Source: an uncultured SAR86 cluster bacterium (GTDB taxonomy: Bacteria; Pseudomonadota; Gammaproteobacteria; Magnimaribacterales; Magnimaribacteraceae). Taken from it: DNA of 64,000 nt. Position numbers and translations under genes: made by a program. Of the stretch, positions 36,858 to 46,316 are shown piece after piece. Within the stretch, counting starts at the first letter, position 1; every line of letters begins with the position of its first letter. The notes under the pieces are model-generated. The model worked only from the letters and a program-made list of their open reading frames with translations, was not told where the DNA came from and ran no database searches. The DNA is taken from NCBI GenBank assembly GCA_902594545.1, contig CACJMO010000001.1, positions 85,112 through 149,111 of the forward strand, read 5' to 3'.

Positions 36858-37826
36858 ATGGAATATAGAAATTTAGGAAAATCAGGATTAAAGGTTTCAG
36901 AATTATCTTTCGGTTCTTGGGTGACATTTAATAAACAAGTAGATACCAGGCTTGCTGAAAAAATGTTTGGTACCTGTTTAGATGCAGGTATAAATTTTTT
37001 CGATAATGCAGAGGGGTACGAAAGAGGAGAATCTGAAATAGTTATGGGTAAAGCTCTCAAAGCATTAAATAATCCCAGAGATTCTTATTGCGTATCATCG
37101 AAAGTTTTTTTTGGTGCTAAAGAAAATCCGCTTCCAACTCAAAGAGGGCTGAGTAGAAAACATATAACCGAAGCCTGTCATCAGGCCATGGAAAGGTTAC
37201 AGGTTGATTATTTAGATCTTTTCTTCTGCCACAGAGCAGATCCTGAGACTCCGATTGGTGAGACTGTTTGGGCAATGCATAACTTAGTGTCGCAAGGCAA
37301 AGTTCTCTATTGGGGAACTTCAGAATGGTCTGCTGAAGAAATTACAGAAGCATATGAGTTTGCCTATTCAAATAACCTTACTCCTCCCTCTATGGAGCAA
37401 CCCCAATATAATCTTTTAGACAGAAAAAGATTTGAAAATGAATACGGTCCTTTGTATGAGAAATATGGACTTGGTACCACAATCTGGTCTCCTCTCGCGT
37501 CAGGTGCTTTAACTGGAAAATATCTTGATGGTGTACCTAAAGATTCTAGAGCTTCCTTGGAAGGCTATGAGTGGTTAAGAAAATCAATGGTTGATTCCGA
37601 ACGAGGTCAAGAGAGAATGAAAAGAGTGTCTGCTCTCCTTCCCATCGCAGAGCAGCTCAACACTAGCCTTTCTAAATTAGCTATAGCCTGGTGCTTATTA
37701 AATAAAAATGTTTCTACAGTTATTCTAGGAGCATCAAAACTAGAGCAACTTGAAGAGAATCTGGCAAGTTTAGATGTACTTCCTTTGTTGGAAGAAAATG
37801 TAAGGGCCGAATTAGAAAAAATTTAA
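36858..37826 (+). CDS. aldo/keto reductase (Kv-beta / YghZ-like)
   Basis: NADPH-dependent carbonyl reductase with a TIM-barrel fold, 322 residues. The catalytic tetrad can be located: Asp and Tyr in 'FFDNAEGYERGESE', Lys in 'VSSKVFFG', His in 'DLFFCHRADP'. 'MEYRNLGKSGLKVSELSFGSW' and 'VDYLDL' match the group that includes voltage-gated channel beta subunits and YghZ (methylglyoxal reductase). Physiological substrate unknown. It is probably co-transcribed with argD and converges on a thioesterase gene, overlapping by 4 bases. Confidence 0.92.
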   Translation: MEYRNLGKSGLKVSELSFGSWVTFNKQVDTRLAEKMFGTCLDAGINFFDNAEGYERGESEIVMGKALKALNNPRDSYCVSSKVFFGAKENPLPTQRGLSRKHITEACHQAMERLQVDYLDLFFCHRADPETPIGETVWAMHNLVSQGKVLYWGTSEWSAEEITEAYEFAYSNNLTPPSMEQPQYNLLDRKRFENEYGPLYEKYGLGTTIWSPLASGALTGKYLDGVPKDSRASLEGYEWLRKSMVDSERGQERMKRVSALLPIAEQLNTSLSKLAIAWCLLNKNVSTVILGASKLEQLEENLASLDVLPLLEENVRAELEKI

Positions 37827-38284
37827 ATCTTCAATCTAAGATCAAAATCAACTTCACCTGTTGCGGAGTGATTAGCAACCATCTCATTAAGATGGGCAAT
37901 CGTAGAAGAATTCATTTCACATGACCTTCTAGTGTTCATATCAACGTGGATGAGAACATTTTCAGTGATAGAGCATACGTCACCAACTTCATTTAGGAGA
38001 ACACCACCGTAATGAATTAACTTAGGCTTAACAGAAAAATATCTAAAACATGGAGAAGCCTTTTCACCTTTTCGCATTTCTTTAAGATATCTAATATTCA
38101 TCTCCAAAGTAAAAAAGGAATACCCTTGTTTGAAATAATCTGAAGTAAAGCCCAAGGAATCGTAAAATGGAAATTCATCTTCAAATATTTTGGCATAATA
38201 AATTACGTTCATGTGTTCGTTGAGATCGCACATATCTTGAGTTATCAAAACATCTTTACCAAGATAGGGAAATTTATCTTTCAT
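37823..38284 (-). CDS. acyl-CoA thioesterase, 4-hydroxybenzoyl-CoA thioesterase-like
   Basis: A 153-residue hotdog protein with the 4HBT active-site pattern 'DLNEHMNVIYYAKIFEDEF' (Asp plus the helix) near residue 20 and 'EMNIRYLKEMRKGEKA'. It most likely hydrolyses a carnitine, betainyl or fatty acyl-CoA ester. A good GGAGGATTCG ribosome-binding site precedes the ATG. It stands alone between argD-AKR and topoisomerase IV genes. Confidence 0.85.
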   Translation of the reverse strand: MKDKFPYLGKDVLITQDMCDLNEHMNVIYYAKIFEDEFPFYDSLGFTSDYFKQGYSFFTLEMNIRYLKEMRKGEKASPCFRYFSVKPKLIHYGGVLLNEVGDVCSITENVLIHVDMNTRRSCEMNSSTIAHLNEMVANHSATGEVDFDLRLKI

Positions 38285-38321
38285 CGAATCCTCCTTGTAT
38301 AAATCATTGGTGATTTAGAAT

Positions 38322-40568
38322 TTATTCCTTTGAATTTTTTAAGGTAACTACTTCAACTCTATCTACCTTTCTAAATCCTTTGGGCAAGAAGTTTCCCCGT
38401 CTACCTCTATTTCCCGCAAAATTTTCTAAATCTTTAAATTTTATGGTGAAGTGCCTTTTTCCGCTAATAAGCTTTAATTCCTTTTCTTCATTTAAGGTAA
38501 CTACTTCCTGTAAAAAATCCTCTCCAGAATCAAAATTAGCCTTTGGTATCCCTATAATCTTATTACCCTTACCTCTTGCTAATTGAGGCAGTTCTGAACA
38601 TGGAAAGACAAGCATTCTACCTTGGTTTGTTATGGCAGCTAGATAGTCATTTTCACTTTCTACCAAGTACGGTTTTAGTACTTTTGCATTTTCTTGCACT
38701 CTGATTGCAGCTTTACCAGATTTATTTTTTGTCTGCAAATCAATAAGCTTCGCTATAAAACCATATCCAGAAGAAGATGCTAAAACTACCTGTTCATCAT
38801 CTTTACCGGACATGACACCCATAAAAGTTTCTCCCGATTCAGCATTTAATCTTCCGGAAAGAGGTTCTCCTTGACCACGAGCAGACGGAAGAGAATGACA
38901 AGGTAATGTATAAGCCTTGCCTTTAGAGTCTAGAAAAATAGCATTCAAATTATTTCTGGATAATGCTGAAGAAAAATACGAATCTCCTTCACGGTAATTT
39001 AAGGATTCGGCATCAACATCATGCCCTTTAGCAGCTCTAATCCATCCTCTTTCTGAAAGAACTAAAGTTACTGGATCAGAAGAAATTAATTCCGCCTCAT
39101 CGAAAGCTGTTGCCTCCTCTCTAACTACAATAGGACTGTTCCTGTCATCACCATAAATCTCTGCATCAGCTTTAAGTTCCTTCTTGATTAAAGTCTTTAG
39201 TCTTGCTTTAGAGCTAAGTAACTTTTCTAACTCTTTTCTCTCGGTGTCTAGAGTACCTTGCTCCTCTTTAATTTTGATTTCTTCCAGCTTTGCAAGTTGT
39301 CTTAATCTAATTTCCAAAATTGCATCAACCTGCACCACACTTAGTTTAAATTTCTTTTGCAGGACTTTCTTTGGCTCGTCTTCATTTCGAATAATGTTGA
39401 TAACTTCGTCAATATTCAGATAAATAACTAGGAGCCCTTCTAATATGTGTAACCTGTCTAGAACCCAATCTAATCTATGTTGCAACCTTCTAGTAACAGT
39501 TTGAGTTCTGAAAGTAAGCCACTCCTTAAGAACTGATTTTATATCTCTCGTCTGGGGCTTGCCATTGAGACCAATTAAATTCATATTTACTCGATAGTTC
39601 TTTTGAAGATCAGTCGTAGCAAACAGATGATTCATGACTGCATCTTTGTCTACTCGATTGGATTTGGGCACTAATACCAATCTTGTAGGATTTTCTTCAT
39701 CGCTCTCATCTCTTAAATCAACAATCATAGGAAGTTTCTTTGAGTCCATTTGGATAGCAATTTGTTCCAATATTTTTGAACTGGATGTTTGATGAGGTAA
39801 GGCTGTAATTATTATTTCACCACTTTCTATTTCATAAGTAGATCTCATTTTTATTGAACCTCTGCCGGACCTATAAATCTCTTTCAAGTCCTCTTCAGAA
39901 GAAATTATTTCTGCTTTTGTAGGAAAATCAGGTCCTGGCACTATTGCGTACAATTCTTCTACCGAAACTTTTGGTTCATCCAAGATCTTGATACAAGCCT
40001 TAACTACCTCATTTAGGTTATGAGGAGGTATATCGGTGGCCATTCCTACGGCAATTCCTGTTGCTCCATTAAGAAGAAGATTGGGTAATCTTGAAGGGAG
40101 AACCGAGGGCTCTAAAAGAGTCCCATCGAAATTACTGACCCAATCAACTGTTCCTTGTCCAAGCTCTTCAAGAAGGCTCTTTGCATAAGGCGATAGACGA
40201 CATTCAGTATATCTCATAGCGGCAAATGATTTAGGATCATCAATTGACCCCCAATTACCCTGTCCATCTATGAGAGGATACCTGGTTGAAAATGTTTGGG
40301 ATAAAAGAACCATTGCCTCGTATGCTGCAGTATCCCCATGAGGGTGAAATTTTCCGATCACATCGCCAACTGTTCTTGCACTCTTCTTATATTTTGCTGC
40401 AGAACTTAGGCCTAATTCCGACATTGCATAAATAATTCTTCTTTGCACAGGCTTTAATCCATCTCCAATATGAGGTAAAGCTCTGTCTAAAATTACGTAC
40501 ATGGAATAGTCAAGGTAAGCCTTTTCACTAAACTGGCTTAAAGACTGTTGTTCAAGTTTTTCAGACAT
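38322..40568 (-). CDS. parC: DNA topoisomerase IV subunit A
   Basis: DNA-cleaving subunit of topoisomerase IV, which decatenates chromosomes. At 748 residues it matches ParC rather than the longer GyrA. Marks: '[21 protein letters not shown]', '[20 protein letters not shown]', the catalytic Tyr in '[11 protein letters not shown]', and C-terminal beta-pinwheel repeats. In the quinolone-determining region the residue equivalent to E. coli Ser80 is Thr and Glu84 is kept. It overlaps the end of parE by 8 bases, so both subunits are translated from one message. Confidence 0.96.
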   Translation of the reverse strand: MSEKLEQQSLSQFSEKAYLDYSMYVILDRALPHIGDGLKPVQRRIIYAMSELGLSSAAKYKKSARTVGDVIGKFHPHGDTAAYEAMVLLSQTFSTRYPLIDGQGNWGSIDDPKSFAAMRYTECRLSPYAKSLLEELGQGTVDWVSNFDGTLLEPSVLPSRLPNLLLNGATGIAVGMATDIPPHNLNEVVKACIKILDEPKVSVEELYAIVPGPDFPTKAEIISSEEDLKEIYRSGRGSIKMRSTYEIESGEIIITALPHQTSSSKILEQIAIQMDSKKLPMIVDLRDESDEENPTRLVLVPKSNRVDKDAVMNHLFATTDLQKNYRVNMNLIGLNGKPQTRDIKSVLKEWLTFRTQTVTRRLQHRLDWVLDRLHILEGLLVIYLNIDEVINIIRNEDEPKKVLQKKFKLSVVQVDAILEIRLRQLAKLEEIKIKEEQGTLDTERKELEKLLSSKARLKTLIKKELKADAEIYGDDRNSPIVVREEATAFDEAELISSDPVTLVLSERGWIRAAKGHDVDAESLNYREGDSYFSSALSRNNLNAIFLDSKGKAYTLPCHSLPSARGQGEPLSGRLNAESGETFMGVMSGKDDEQVVLASSSGYGFIAKLIDLQTKNKSGKAAIRVQENAKVLKPYLVESENDYLAAITNQGRMLVFPCSELPQLARGKGNKIIGIPKANFDSGEDFLQEVVTLNEEKELKLISGKRHFTIKFKDLENFAGNRGRRGNFLPKGFRKVDRVEVVTLKNSKE

Positions 40569-42447
40569 TTGCTAAGTTTCCTTTATCTTCCAACCATTCT
40601 TTTCTGTCTTGTGATCTTTTTTTGGATAAGAGCATATCAACCATCTGAGCTGATTTATCTCCATTTTTAACTGTCAGCTGCACCAATCTCCTCGCCCCAG
40701 GAAGCATCGTTGTTTCTCTAAGCTGTGATGCATTCATTTCTCCAAGGCCTTTAAAGCGCTGCACTTCTATCTTAGTTCTCTTATTCTTCTTTTGAAGCTC
40801 ACTTACAAGCTTATCCTTTTCATCATCATCTAAAGCATAATAGACATCTTTACCTTGATCGACCCGATACAAAGGAGGCATAGAGACATATACTCTTCCT
40901 GCCTCAACCAATGGCCTAAAATGTCTGAGGAATAGTGCGCACAAGAGTGTTGCAATGTGCAATCCGTCAGAATCTGCATCGGCCAAGATACAAACTTTTC
41001 CGTACCGCAATCCATCTAGATTATTACTTCCTGGTTCCACACCTAAAGCTATTGCTATGTTATTTACTTCTTGGGAAGCAAGGACTTCGCTGACATCAAC
41101 TTCCCAAGTATTCATAATCTTTCCCTTCAAGGGTAATATCGCTTGGAACTTTCTATCTCTTGCTCTTTTAGCAGACCCGCCAGCCGACTCACCTTCTACT
41201 AAAAACAACTCCCCCTCTTCAGGATCATCACAAGTACAGTCTGTTAATTTTCCAGGCAAGGCAGGGCCAGAAACAATTTTCTTTCTATCTACTTTTTTAT
41301 TATTCTTTTGTCGGGCTTGAGCATTAGCAATACAGATACCTGCAATTATCTCTCCTTCTTCGGTATGCTGATTGAGCCATAAACTGAAAGAATCTTTAAT
41401 GATCTGAGAGGAAACATTAGTAAATTCTTTTGAAGAAAGACGTTCCTTAGTTTGACCAGTAAATTGCGGATCTTTAACTTTAGCAGAGATTATAGAACTG
41501 CAATTCTGCCAAATATCATCTGCTGTAAGCTTAATACCCCTAGGTATTAAATTCCTAAAATCACAGAATTCCTTTAGAGCTTCAGTTAAACCCGTTCTAG
41601 TTCCGTTTACATGCGTTCCTCCTTGAGAGGTTGGTATGAGATTTACATAGCTCTCTGAAATAGGATCAGCAATTCCTTGAACCCATTGCAGAGCCCAAGT
41701 CAATCCACCCTCATCAGACAAAAATTCACCCTCAAAAGGATCTGAAGGAACAACCTCTCCCCCTTTGTTGGAAGAAGCCAAATAAGCTGCAAGTCCTTCA
41801 ACAAAACACCAAGATTCAGACTGGCCTGTGTTTTCGTCTTTGAAGGAAATCTTTAATCCAGGCGAAAGAACTGCTTTTGCTTTTAATGCAGATGTAAGTT
41901 GAGAAACTGAAATTTTAGGATTATCAAAATATTGAGGATCCGGGAGAAATGTAACCTTTGTTCCTGTATTCTTCTGGCCAACCTTATCAATGGCTTTTAA
42001 ATCTTTTTTCTTCTCACTATCTTCAAATCTAATTGAATACTTTTGACCATCTCTTTTTATTTCAGCTTCAAGAAAACTTGATAGGGCATTGACAACCGAT
42101 ACACCCACACCATGTAAACCTCCTGAAAATTTATAGTCTTCATTTGAAAACTTAGCTCCAGCATGGAGTCTTGTGAAAATAAGCTCAACAGCAGGCACAT
42201 CCTCCTCTGGGTGTAAATCAACTGGCATCCCTCTTCCATCATCTTCTACACCAAGAGATCCATCTTTGTGCAGAACTACATCTATCTTTGAGGCAAAGCC
42301 TCCAAGGGCTTCATCAATACTATTATCTATTACCTCTAAGGCGAGGTGATTAGGTCGGGAAGTTTCCGTATACATTCCAGGTCTTTTCTTGACCGGATCA
42401 AGTCCAGAGAGGACTTCTATAGACTTTGCGGTATATTCTCTTGCCAT
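40561..42447 (-). CDS. parE: DNA topoisomerase IV subunit B
   Basis: ATPase subunit of topoisomerase IV; 628 residues as in E. coli. The GHKL ATPase shows '[14 protein letters not shown]', '[13 protein letters not shown]' and '[19 protein letters not shown]'; the Toprim domain shows '[12 protein letters not shown]' and '[15 protein letters not shown]'; '[18 protein letters not shown]' ends the core. The C-terminus lacks the GyrB insert, supporting ParE. A TATAAT lies 13 bases before the ATG with no Shine-Dalgarno, so the leader is very short. Confidence 0.96.
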   Translation of the reverse strand: MAREYTAKSIEVLSGLDPVKKRPGMYTETSRPNHLALEVIDNSIDEALGGFASKIDVVLHKDGSLGVEDDGRGMPVDLHPEEDVPAVELIFTRLHAGAKFSNEDYKFSGGLHGVGVSVVNALSSFLEAEIKRDGQKYSIRFEDSEKKKDLKAIDKVGQKNTGTKVTFLPDPQYFDNPKISVSQLTSALKAKAVLSPGLKISFKDENTGQSESWCFVEGLAAYLASSNKGGEVVPSDPFEGEFLSDEGGLTWALQWVQGIADPISESYVNLIPTSQGGTHVNGTRTGLTEALKEFCDFRNLIPRGIKLTADDIWQNCSSIISAKVKDPQFTGQTKERLSSKEFTNVSSQIIKDSFSLWLNQHTEEGEIIAGICIANAQARQKNNKKVDRKKIVSGPALPGKLTDCTCDDPEEGELFLVEGESAGGSAKRARDRKFQAILPLKGKIMNTWEVDVSEVLASQEVNNIAIALGVEPGSNNLDGLRYGKVCILADADSDGLHIATLLCALFLRHFRPLVEAGRVYVSMPPLYRVDQGKDVYYALDDDEKDKLVSELQKKNKRTKIEVQRFKGLGEMNASQLRETTMLPGARRLVQLTVKNGDKSAQMVDMLLSKKRSQDRKEWLEDKGNLANV

Positions 42448-42460
42448 GGAGTTTTAACTT

Positions 42461-42466
42461 ATTATA
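42461..42466 (-). promoter_or_regulatory. putative parE -10 element
   Basis: TATAAT on the minus strand, 13 bases before the parE ATG; no good -35 at standard spacing is seen. The implied leader is about 6 bases long and has no Shine-Dalgarno. Confidence 0.4.
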
Positions 42467-42576
42467 CCTGTGCTAATGTAACAAAGGGATATGAAAATAG
42501 TTTTTTGAGCGTACGTAATTTATTATTAATCACCGTTATTGGTTTTCTAACAAGTTTTAATGAAAGAGAGAATCAA

Positions 42577-43560
42577 ATGCAAATTGAAATAACCCGTTTT
42601 GTAGATGAACCTATAATCAAACCATATCATAACGAAGAAATAGGTTTTAACGTTCAGGGTCCCTCATTAATAAAAGTGCCCACTTGGGTTGAAAAGCCCT
42701 TAGGTAAATACTATCTTTACTTTGCTGACCACAAGGGCGATAGAATTAAAATGGCTTTTTCAGACAGTCTATCCGGACCATGGCAAATTCATAAAGGAGG
42801 AGTATTGAGCCTGGAAGATTCAAATTTTTTAACGGCCAAGCCAAAGGTTCCTAAAGATTTTGATCTAACTGCCCTTGAGCCAAGAGAAGTCGATGAGAGT
42901 CTGAGAAAATTTATTCCAAAAAAAATTGATGATTTAACAATTCCGCATATCGCTTCACCAGATGTTCACGTTGATGATCTAAACAATAGAGTATTAATGT
43001 ATTTTCATGGTCTTGATGAATTTGGCCTTCAAAAAACTAGAGTTGCCACTTCTTCTGATGGACTAAACTTTGTTGCAAAAGAGAAGATAGTAGGATGGCC
43101 GTATTTCAGAAAATTTTCATATAGAAATGAAGACTATGCCCTCTCAATGCCAGGTGTAATCTACAAAAGGAATGGAGATATTGAGGACTTTAAGATACTC
43201 AATCAGCTTATGGAAGAAAATACTCGCCATTCAGCTGTCATGGTAAGAAATGACTTTCTATTAGTTTTTTTTACAAGGAAAGGAGATTCACCAGAGAGAA
43301 TCCTTATGACAACTATTGATTTATCCAAACCCATTATGCTGTGGCGAACTAGCGAACCTGTTGAAGTTCTAAAACCAGAAAAAGAATGGGAAGGTGCCAA
43401 TTTACCTCTGTATAAATCAGTTGCGAGTGCGATAAATACTCCAGTTAATCAATTAAGAGATCCTGCGTTATTTATTGAAGGGGGTAAGAATTATCTTCTT
43501 TATTCAGTGAGGGGTGAAAATGGTATAGGAATTGTTGAATTTTCAATCAAGGAACCTTGA
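42577..43560 (+). CDS. predicted five-bladed beta-propeller protein, GH43-like, unknown function
   Basis: About 327 residues from ATG 42577, which follows GAGAG at a good distance. Segments such as 'KYYLYFADHKGDRIKMAFSDSLSGPW', 'HIASPDVHVDDLNNRVLMYFHG' and 'TRVATSSDGLNFVA' resemble blades of glycosidase families 43/32/68 (arabinanase, levansucrase fold). I cannot assign the acidic catalytic triad with certainty, so enzymatic activity is open. The ORF track start at 42346 lies inside parE and is wrong. An in-frame TTG further upstream would add a hydrophobic 'NLLLITVIGFLTSF', a possible signal peptide. Single-gene unit. Confidence 0.6.
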   Translation: MQIEITRFVDEPIIKPYHNEEIGFNVQGPSLIKVPTWVEKPLGKYYLYFADHKGDRIKMAFSDSLSGPWQIHKGGVLSLEDSNFLTAKPKVPKDFDLTALEPREVDESLRKFIPKKIDDLTIPHIASPDVHVDDLNNRVLMYFHGLDEFGLQKTRVATSSDGLNFVAKEKIVGWPYFRKFSYRNEDYALSMPGVIYKRNGDIEDFKILNQLMEENTRHSAVMVRNDFLLVFFTRKGDSPERILMTTIDLSKPIMLWRTSEPVEVLKPEKEWEGANLPLYKSVASAINTPVNQLRDPALFIEGGKNYLLYSVRGENGIGIVEFSIKEP

Positions 43561-43666
43561 AAAATAGCTAATTAACAGTAATTTTTCAATATATTCACAA
43601 TATTTATATACATATATAGATTTAAATGATATTATACACGCGTTTTTAACCTAAATAGAAAAAATT

Positions 43667-43786
43667 GTGAAAAAAATAGAAAAAACGGCAAAAAAAGTAT
43701 CAGAAGTCATACTTCCTACGCTTTACTTGGCACCAATGTTTCTTGGTGCATATGGATTTGTGTCTTTTGTTCAGTGGGCTAGCTAA
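43667..43786 (+). CDS. 39-residue single-helix membrane protein, hypothetical
   Basis: A GTG-initiated ORF of 39 codons, too short for the ORF track. It encodes a Lys-rich N-terminus (KKIEKTAKKVSE) and one hydrophobic helix (VILPTLYLAPMFLGAYGFVSFV) ending 'QWAS'. Composition is that of a genuine small membrane protein: basic residues first, then one helix with aromatic residues at the end. Upstream there is a very AT-rich 100-base stretch with TATTATAC about 30 bases ahead as possible -10. The stop overlaps the convergent stop of the LvaB-like gene by 3 bases. No family recognised. Confidence 0.55.
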   Translation: MKKIEKTAKKVSEVILPTLYLAPMFLGAYGFVSFVQWAS

Positions 43787-44223
43787 GACTCGGCTTGCTG
43801 TAACAATCCAATCAAATCACTAACTTTACGTCTTTGATGCATTGATCTCATCAGATCGAACGCACTACCGATAACCTTCAGTTCCCCATTTTCCTCCAAG
43901 GTTGCAACCGTTCTATTAAGTAAGTTTCTCAGTAGTTGATTATTTTTGTCTAATTGATCGATTGTAGTATCTCCGGTTACATAACCCTCAGAATGAAGAT
44001 CCTTTATATTGAACTTTCCTACTCTTTCAAGCCAATCGACAACATCTTTATTTTCTTTTTCTAAAGATGAAGCAGCATCATTGAATTTCATTGCTGAAAT
44101 TAAAACTAAAGCACCCCAAGACCCTAAACGAGATCTTTCATACTCATCTTCTATCAGAGGGCTGAATCTACCAATGATTTCTTGAGCTGCATTCAGAAGA
44201 GCTATATTTATTTCTGGTTTCAC
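43783..44223 (-). CDS. small helical partner protein of APH-type kinase (LvaB / DUF6285-like)
   Basis: A 146-residue, apparently all-helical protein without signal peptide or cysteines. Its start overlaps the stop of the APH-family kinase (ATGA), so the two are made together. In levulinate-degrading Pseudomonas the 4-hydroxyacyl-CoA kinase LvaA needs a small adjacent protein LvaB; gene order, size and the helical pattern ('NAAQEIIGRFSPLIEDEYERSRLGSWGALVLIS') fit that role. The assignment rests on context more than on motifs, so treat it as tentative. Confidence 0.55.
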   Translation of the reverse strand: MKPEINIALLNAAQEIIGRFSPLIEDEYERSRLGSWGALVLISAMKFNDAASSLEKENKDVVDWLERVGKFNIKDLHSEGYVTGDTTIDQLDKNNQLLRNLLNRTVATLEENGELKVIGSAFDLMRSMHQRRKVSDLIGLLQQAES

Positions 44224-45224
44224 AGCTTAGCCTCCAAAAAGTCCAAGATAACTTCAAGGTGTATATCTCCAGGGATCCATGCAGAGAAAAGATTGATCGG
44301 ATCTATGTTTGTTCCTGTTTTAAATTCGTGTCCTGCTGAAATCCAGATTGCCATCCCTTTTACTGCAGCAAATATCTCCCACCAATCTAATTGATCTTGA
44401 TCAATTTGTATTTTGCTCGATTCTTCCCAGATTGTGAGAGCTTCTTCACGACTTATTAAATAAGCAGGCCTCTGCTTATCTTGCCAACTCCATATTGGGG
44501 ATAGTGCCCAAGCAAGATCTTCTAATGGATTTCCAATATGAGCCATCTCCCAATCCAATATTCCTGTTACTTTATTTTCTAGGTATAGGAAATTACCACT
44601 TCTATAATCTCCATGAACCAGGCATTGATGGTCATTTTCTTCAGGTGGATTTCTATACAAATATCTTATCCCTGCTTCTAAAATGGGCTCAATGCTAATT
44701 GAGTCATCACGAATAACCTTAACCCATTTATCTAACTCTTGTTTCCAATGGGGATCTTTAGATTCTGAAGAAAGGGATTCAAAAATCTTCTTATCTATTT
44801 GAGCGCTGGCAATTTGACCAAGAATATACCAAAACTGTTTACCTAGATCCTTTTCGTGGGGATGATAAACATCTGGAGTAAATGGACTGGCTGCTTCTCC
44901 TTTTAATTCCTTCATGAGCATAAAAGGTTTACCAAGTCGCTCCGAGGATTCATCCATATCTATCAGCTCTGGTACAGGAACTTGAGAGTTTTGAAATGCA
45001 GAATAAGCTAGGTATTCGGTCTTTTGTTCGGTTTCTATCAAAGAACTGTCCTGGGAAAGTCTTAGAACCAATTTTTCAATATTTCCTGAATCATCACTTA
45101 ACTTTATTTTATATGTCTCTCTGCTTGCTCCGCCAAATACTCTGTCTACAGTATCAACGGAGTAATTTTTGTTTGATAAGCTGCAGTAATAATCTTGAAA
45201 AAGAGATGCTAAGTTTTCAGACAT
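44220..45224 (-). CDS. APH-family phosphotransferase, LvaA / ACAD10-11 kinase-domain type
   Basis: A 334-residue kinase of the aminoglycoside phosphotransferase fold. The Brenner catalytic motif 'HGDYRSGNFLYLE' (~200) and the metal-binding 'ILDWEMAHIGNPLEDLAW' (~220) are intact, and N-terminal 'GGASRETYKIKL' and 'KTEYLAYSAF' fit the nucleotide lobe. The 'YRSGN' and 'GNPLEDLAW' wording is that of the hydroxyacyl-CoA kinases (LvaA, N-terminal domain of ACAD10/11), not of antibiotic kinases. It likely phosphorylates a hydroxyl of a hydroxyacyl-CoA. It is the fourth gene of a tight minus-strand operon behind P450 and the lipocalin-like protein. Confidence 0.82.
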   Translation of the reverse strand: MSENLASLFQDYYCSLSNKNYSVDTVDRVFGGASRETYKIKLSDDSGNIEKLVLRLSQDSSLIETEQKTEYLAYSAFQNSQVPVPELIDMDESSERLGKPFMLMKELKGEAASPFTPDVYHPHEKDLGKQFWYILGQIASAQIDKKIFESLSSESKDPHWKQELDKWVKVIRDDSISIEPILEAGIRYLYRNPPEENDHQCLVHGDYRSGNFLYLENKVTGILDWEMAHIGNPLEDLAWALSPIWSWQDKQRPAYLISREEALTIWEESSKIQIDQDQLDWWEIFAAVKGMAIWISAGHEFKTGTNIDPINLFSAWIPGDIHLEVILDFLEAKL

Positions 45225-45227
45225 AAT

Positions 45228-46316
45228 TTAAACATCCAAAAGACTAGTAAATCCACTCGGGGAATGCGGTCCGAAAATTAACTGCTCCAAAACTCCTATA
45301 CCTTGTTGCGTGGAATCACCTTCCTGAATATTGAAATCACAGATAGCTTGAATATGAAGAAAAGGAGGATCATGCGGATCCTCCTTAAGATCATAAGTGT
45401 CATATTGAGATTGGTTTTCCCCTCTAAACTGGCCGTGACCCCATTCAGGATGCATGTAACCTAATCCACACATATAGATGTGGTATTTAGGAATTAATGA
45501 CCAACTTAATTTTGTGCCATCAGTTTTAAAAGCAGAAAATTCAGCTTTTGAAATTCTTCTTGAATTATTTTTATACTCGATCATCTTAGTTAGACTATCT
45601 AATTTGATACTTCCTTCTTTTCCTTGTTTTACGCAGTGACTGTGAGTTGCTCTACCTTCTTCATTATCTACAAAATAAAGATGAGATGAAAAATCATTAA
45701 AATTGGCAGGAGCCCATAACCAATAAAATTGGGGCAGCTTATCAGAGGGCATCATTTGGGTATCTGCTGCACCAACAGGTCTTATACCCCAAGATCTATC
45801 TCGCGTGCCGAGAAAATTACCATCGGAAAGATTAAAAAATTTATCTTTAAACTTGATATGTCCATCCCAATTGCCGTGTTGTGTCATACGAGTAGAGTCC
45901 ATAGTAACCCTAGGACCATTCTTCAAAGTCATCCTAGGTTCTTCCATAGGTTCAAATCGACCTGTGAAAACAATGTCGACATCTATTTCCTTTTCTGGAT
46001 CATTTAAGTTGATGTTGAGTTCTTTCAGGGGTTGAACAATCTCGATCTTAAAGGAGCCAACAGTTGTTTCCATTCTCTCCTGATGAAGAAGGTCTGAGTA
46101 ACGAAAGTTATGTTGTATACCTTCGTAAACAAGTACAAAACTTGCATCTTTAATATTCAAATTGGGGTAAACACAAAAGGCTGCACCAAAAAAGATGCTC
46201 GCATCCTCGTTATACCCATTGAAAAAATATCGGTCGTAAAAATTTCTTTCAGTTCCTACTTCTGCTACCGGAGTAGGAAGTTGATGGATTGGAAAATCGT
46301 CGCCTTTAGAAATCAT
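45228..46316 (-). CDS. hypothetical lipocalin/CrtC-AttH-like protein in P450 operon
   Basis: A 362-residue soluble protein with no signal peptide. The pattern of beta strands, 'FLGTRDRSWGIRPVG' and 'WLWAPANFNDFSSHLYFVDNEEGRATHSH' recalls the two-lipocalin fold of hydroxyneurosporene synthase/AttH and related uncharacterised families found beside P450s and APH kinases in actinobacteria; I cannot name the family with certainty. CrtC-type members hydrate isoprenoid double bonds, which would create a hydroxyl group. It starts directly after the P450 stop codon (TAA-ATG) and precedes the kinase by 3 bases, so it is surely part of the same pathway. Confidence 0.6.
   Translation of the reverse strand: MISKGDDFPIHQLPTPVAEVGTERNFYDRYFFNGYNEDASIFFGAAFCVYPNLNIKDASFVLVYEGIQHNFRYSDLLHQERMETTVGSFKIEIVQPLKELNINLNDPEKEIDVDIVFTGRFEPMEEPRMTLKNGPRVTMDSTRMTQHGNWDGHIKFKDKFFNLSDGNFLGTRDRSWGIRPVGAADTQMMPSDKLPQFYWLWAPANFNDFSSHLYFVDNEEGRATHSHCVKQGKEGSIKLDSLTKMIEYKNNSRRISKAEFSAFKTDGTKLSWSLIPKYHIYMCGLGYMHPEWGHGQFRGENQSQYDTYDLKEDPHDPPFLHIQAICDFNIQEGDSTQQGIGVLEQLIFGPHSPSGFTSLLDV

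Noticed and set aside
42346-42576. N-terminal extension of the propeller gene in the ORF track
   Set aside because: These 77 codons lie largely antisense to the conserved parE N-terminus; a later start with a ribosome-binding site fits better.
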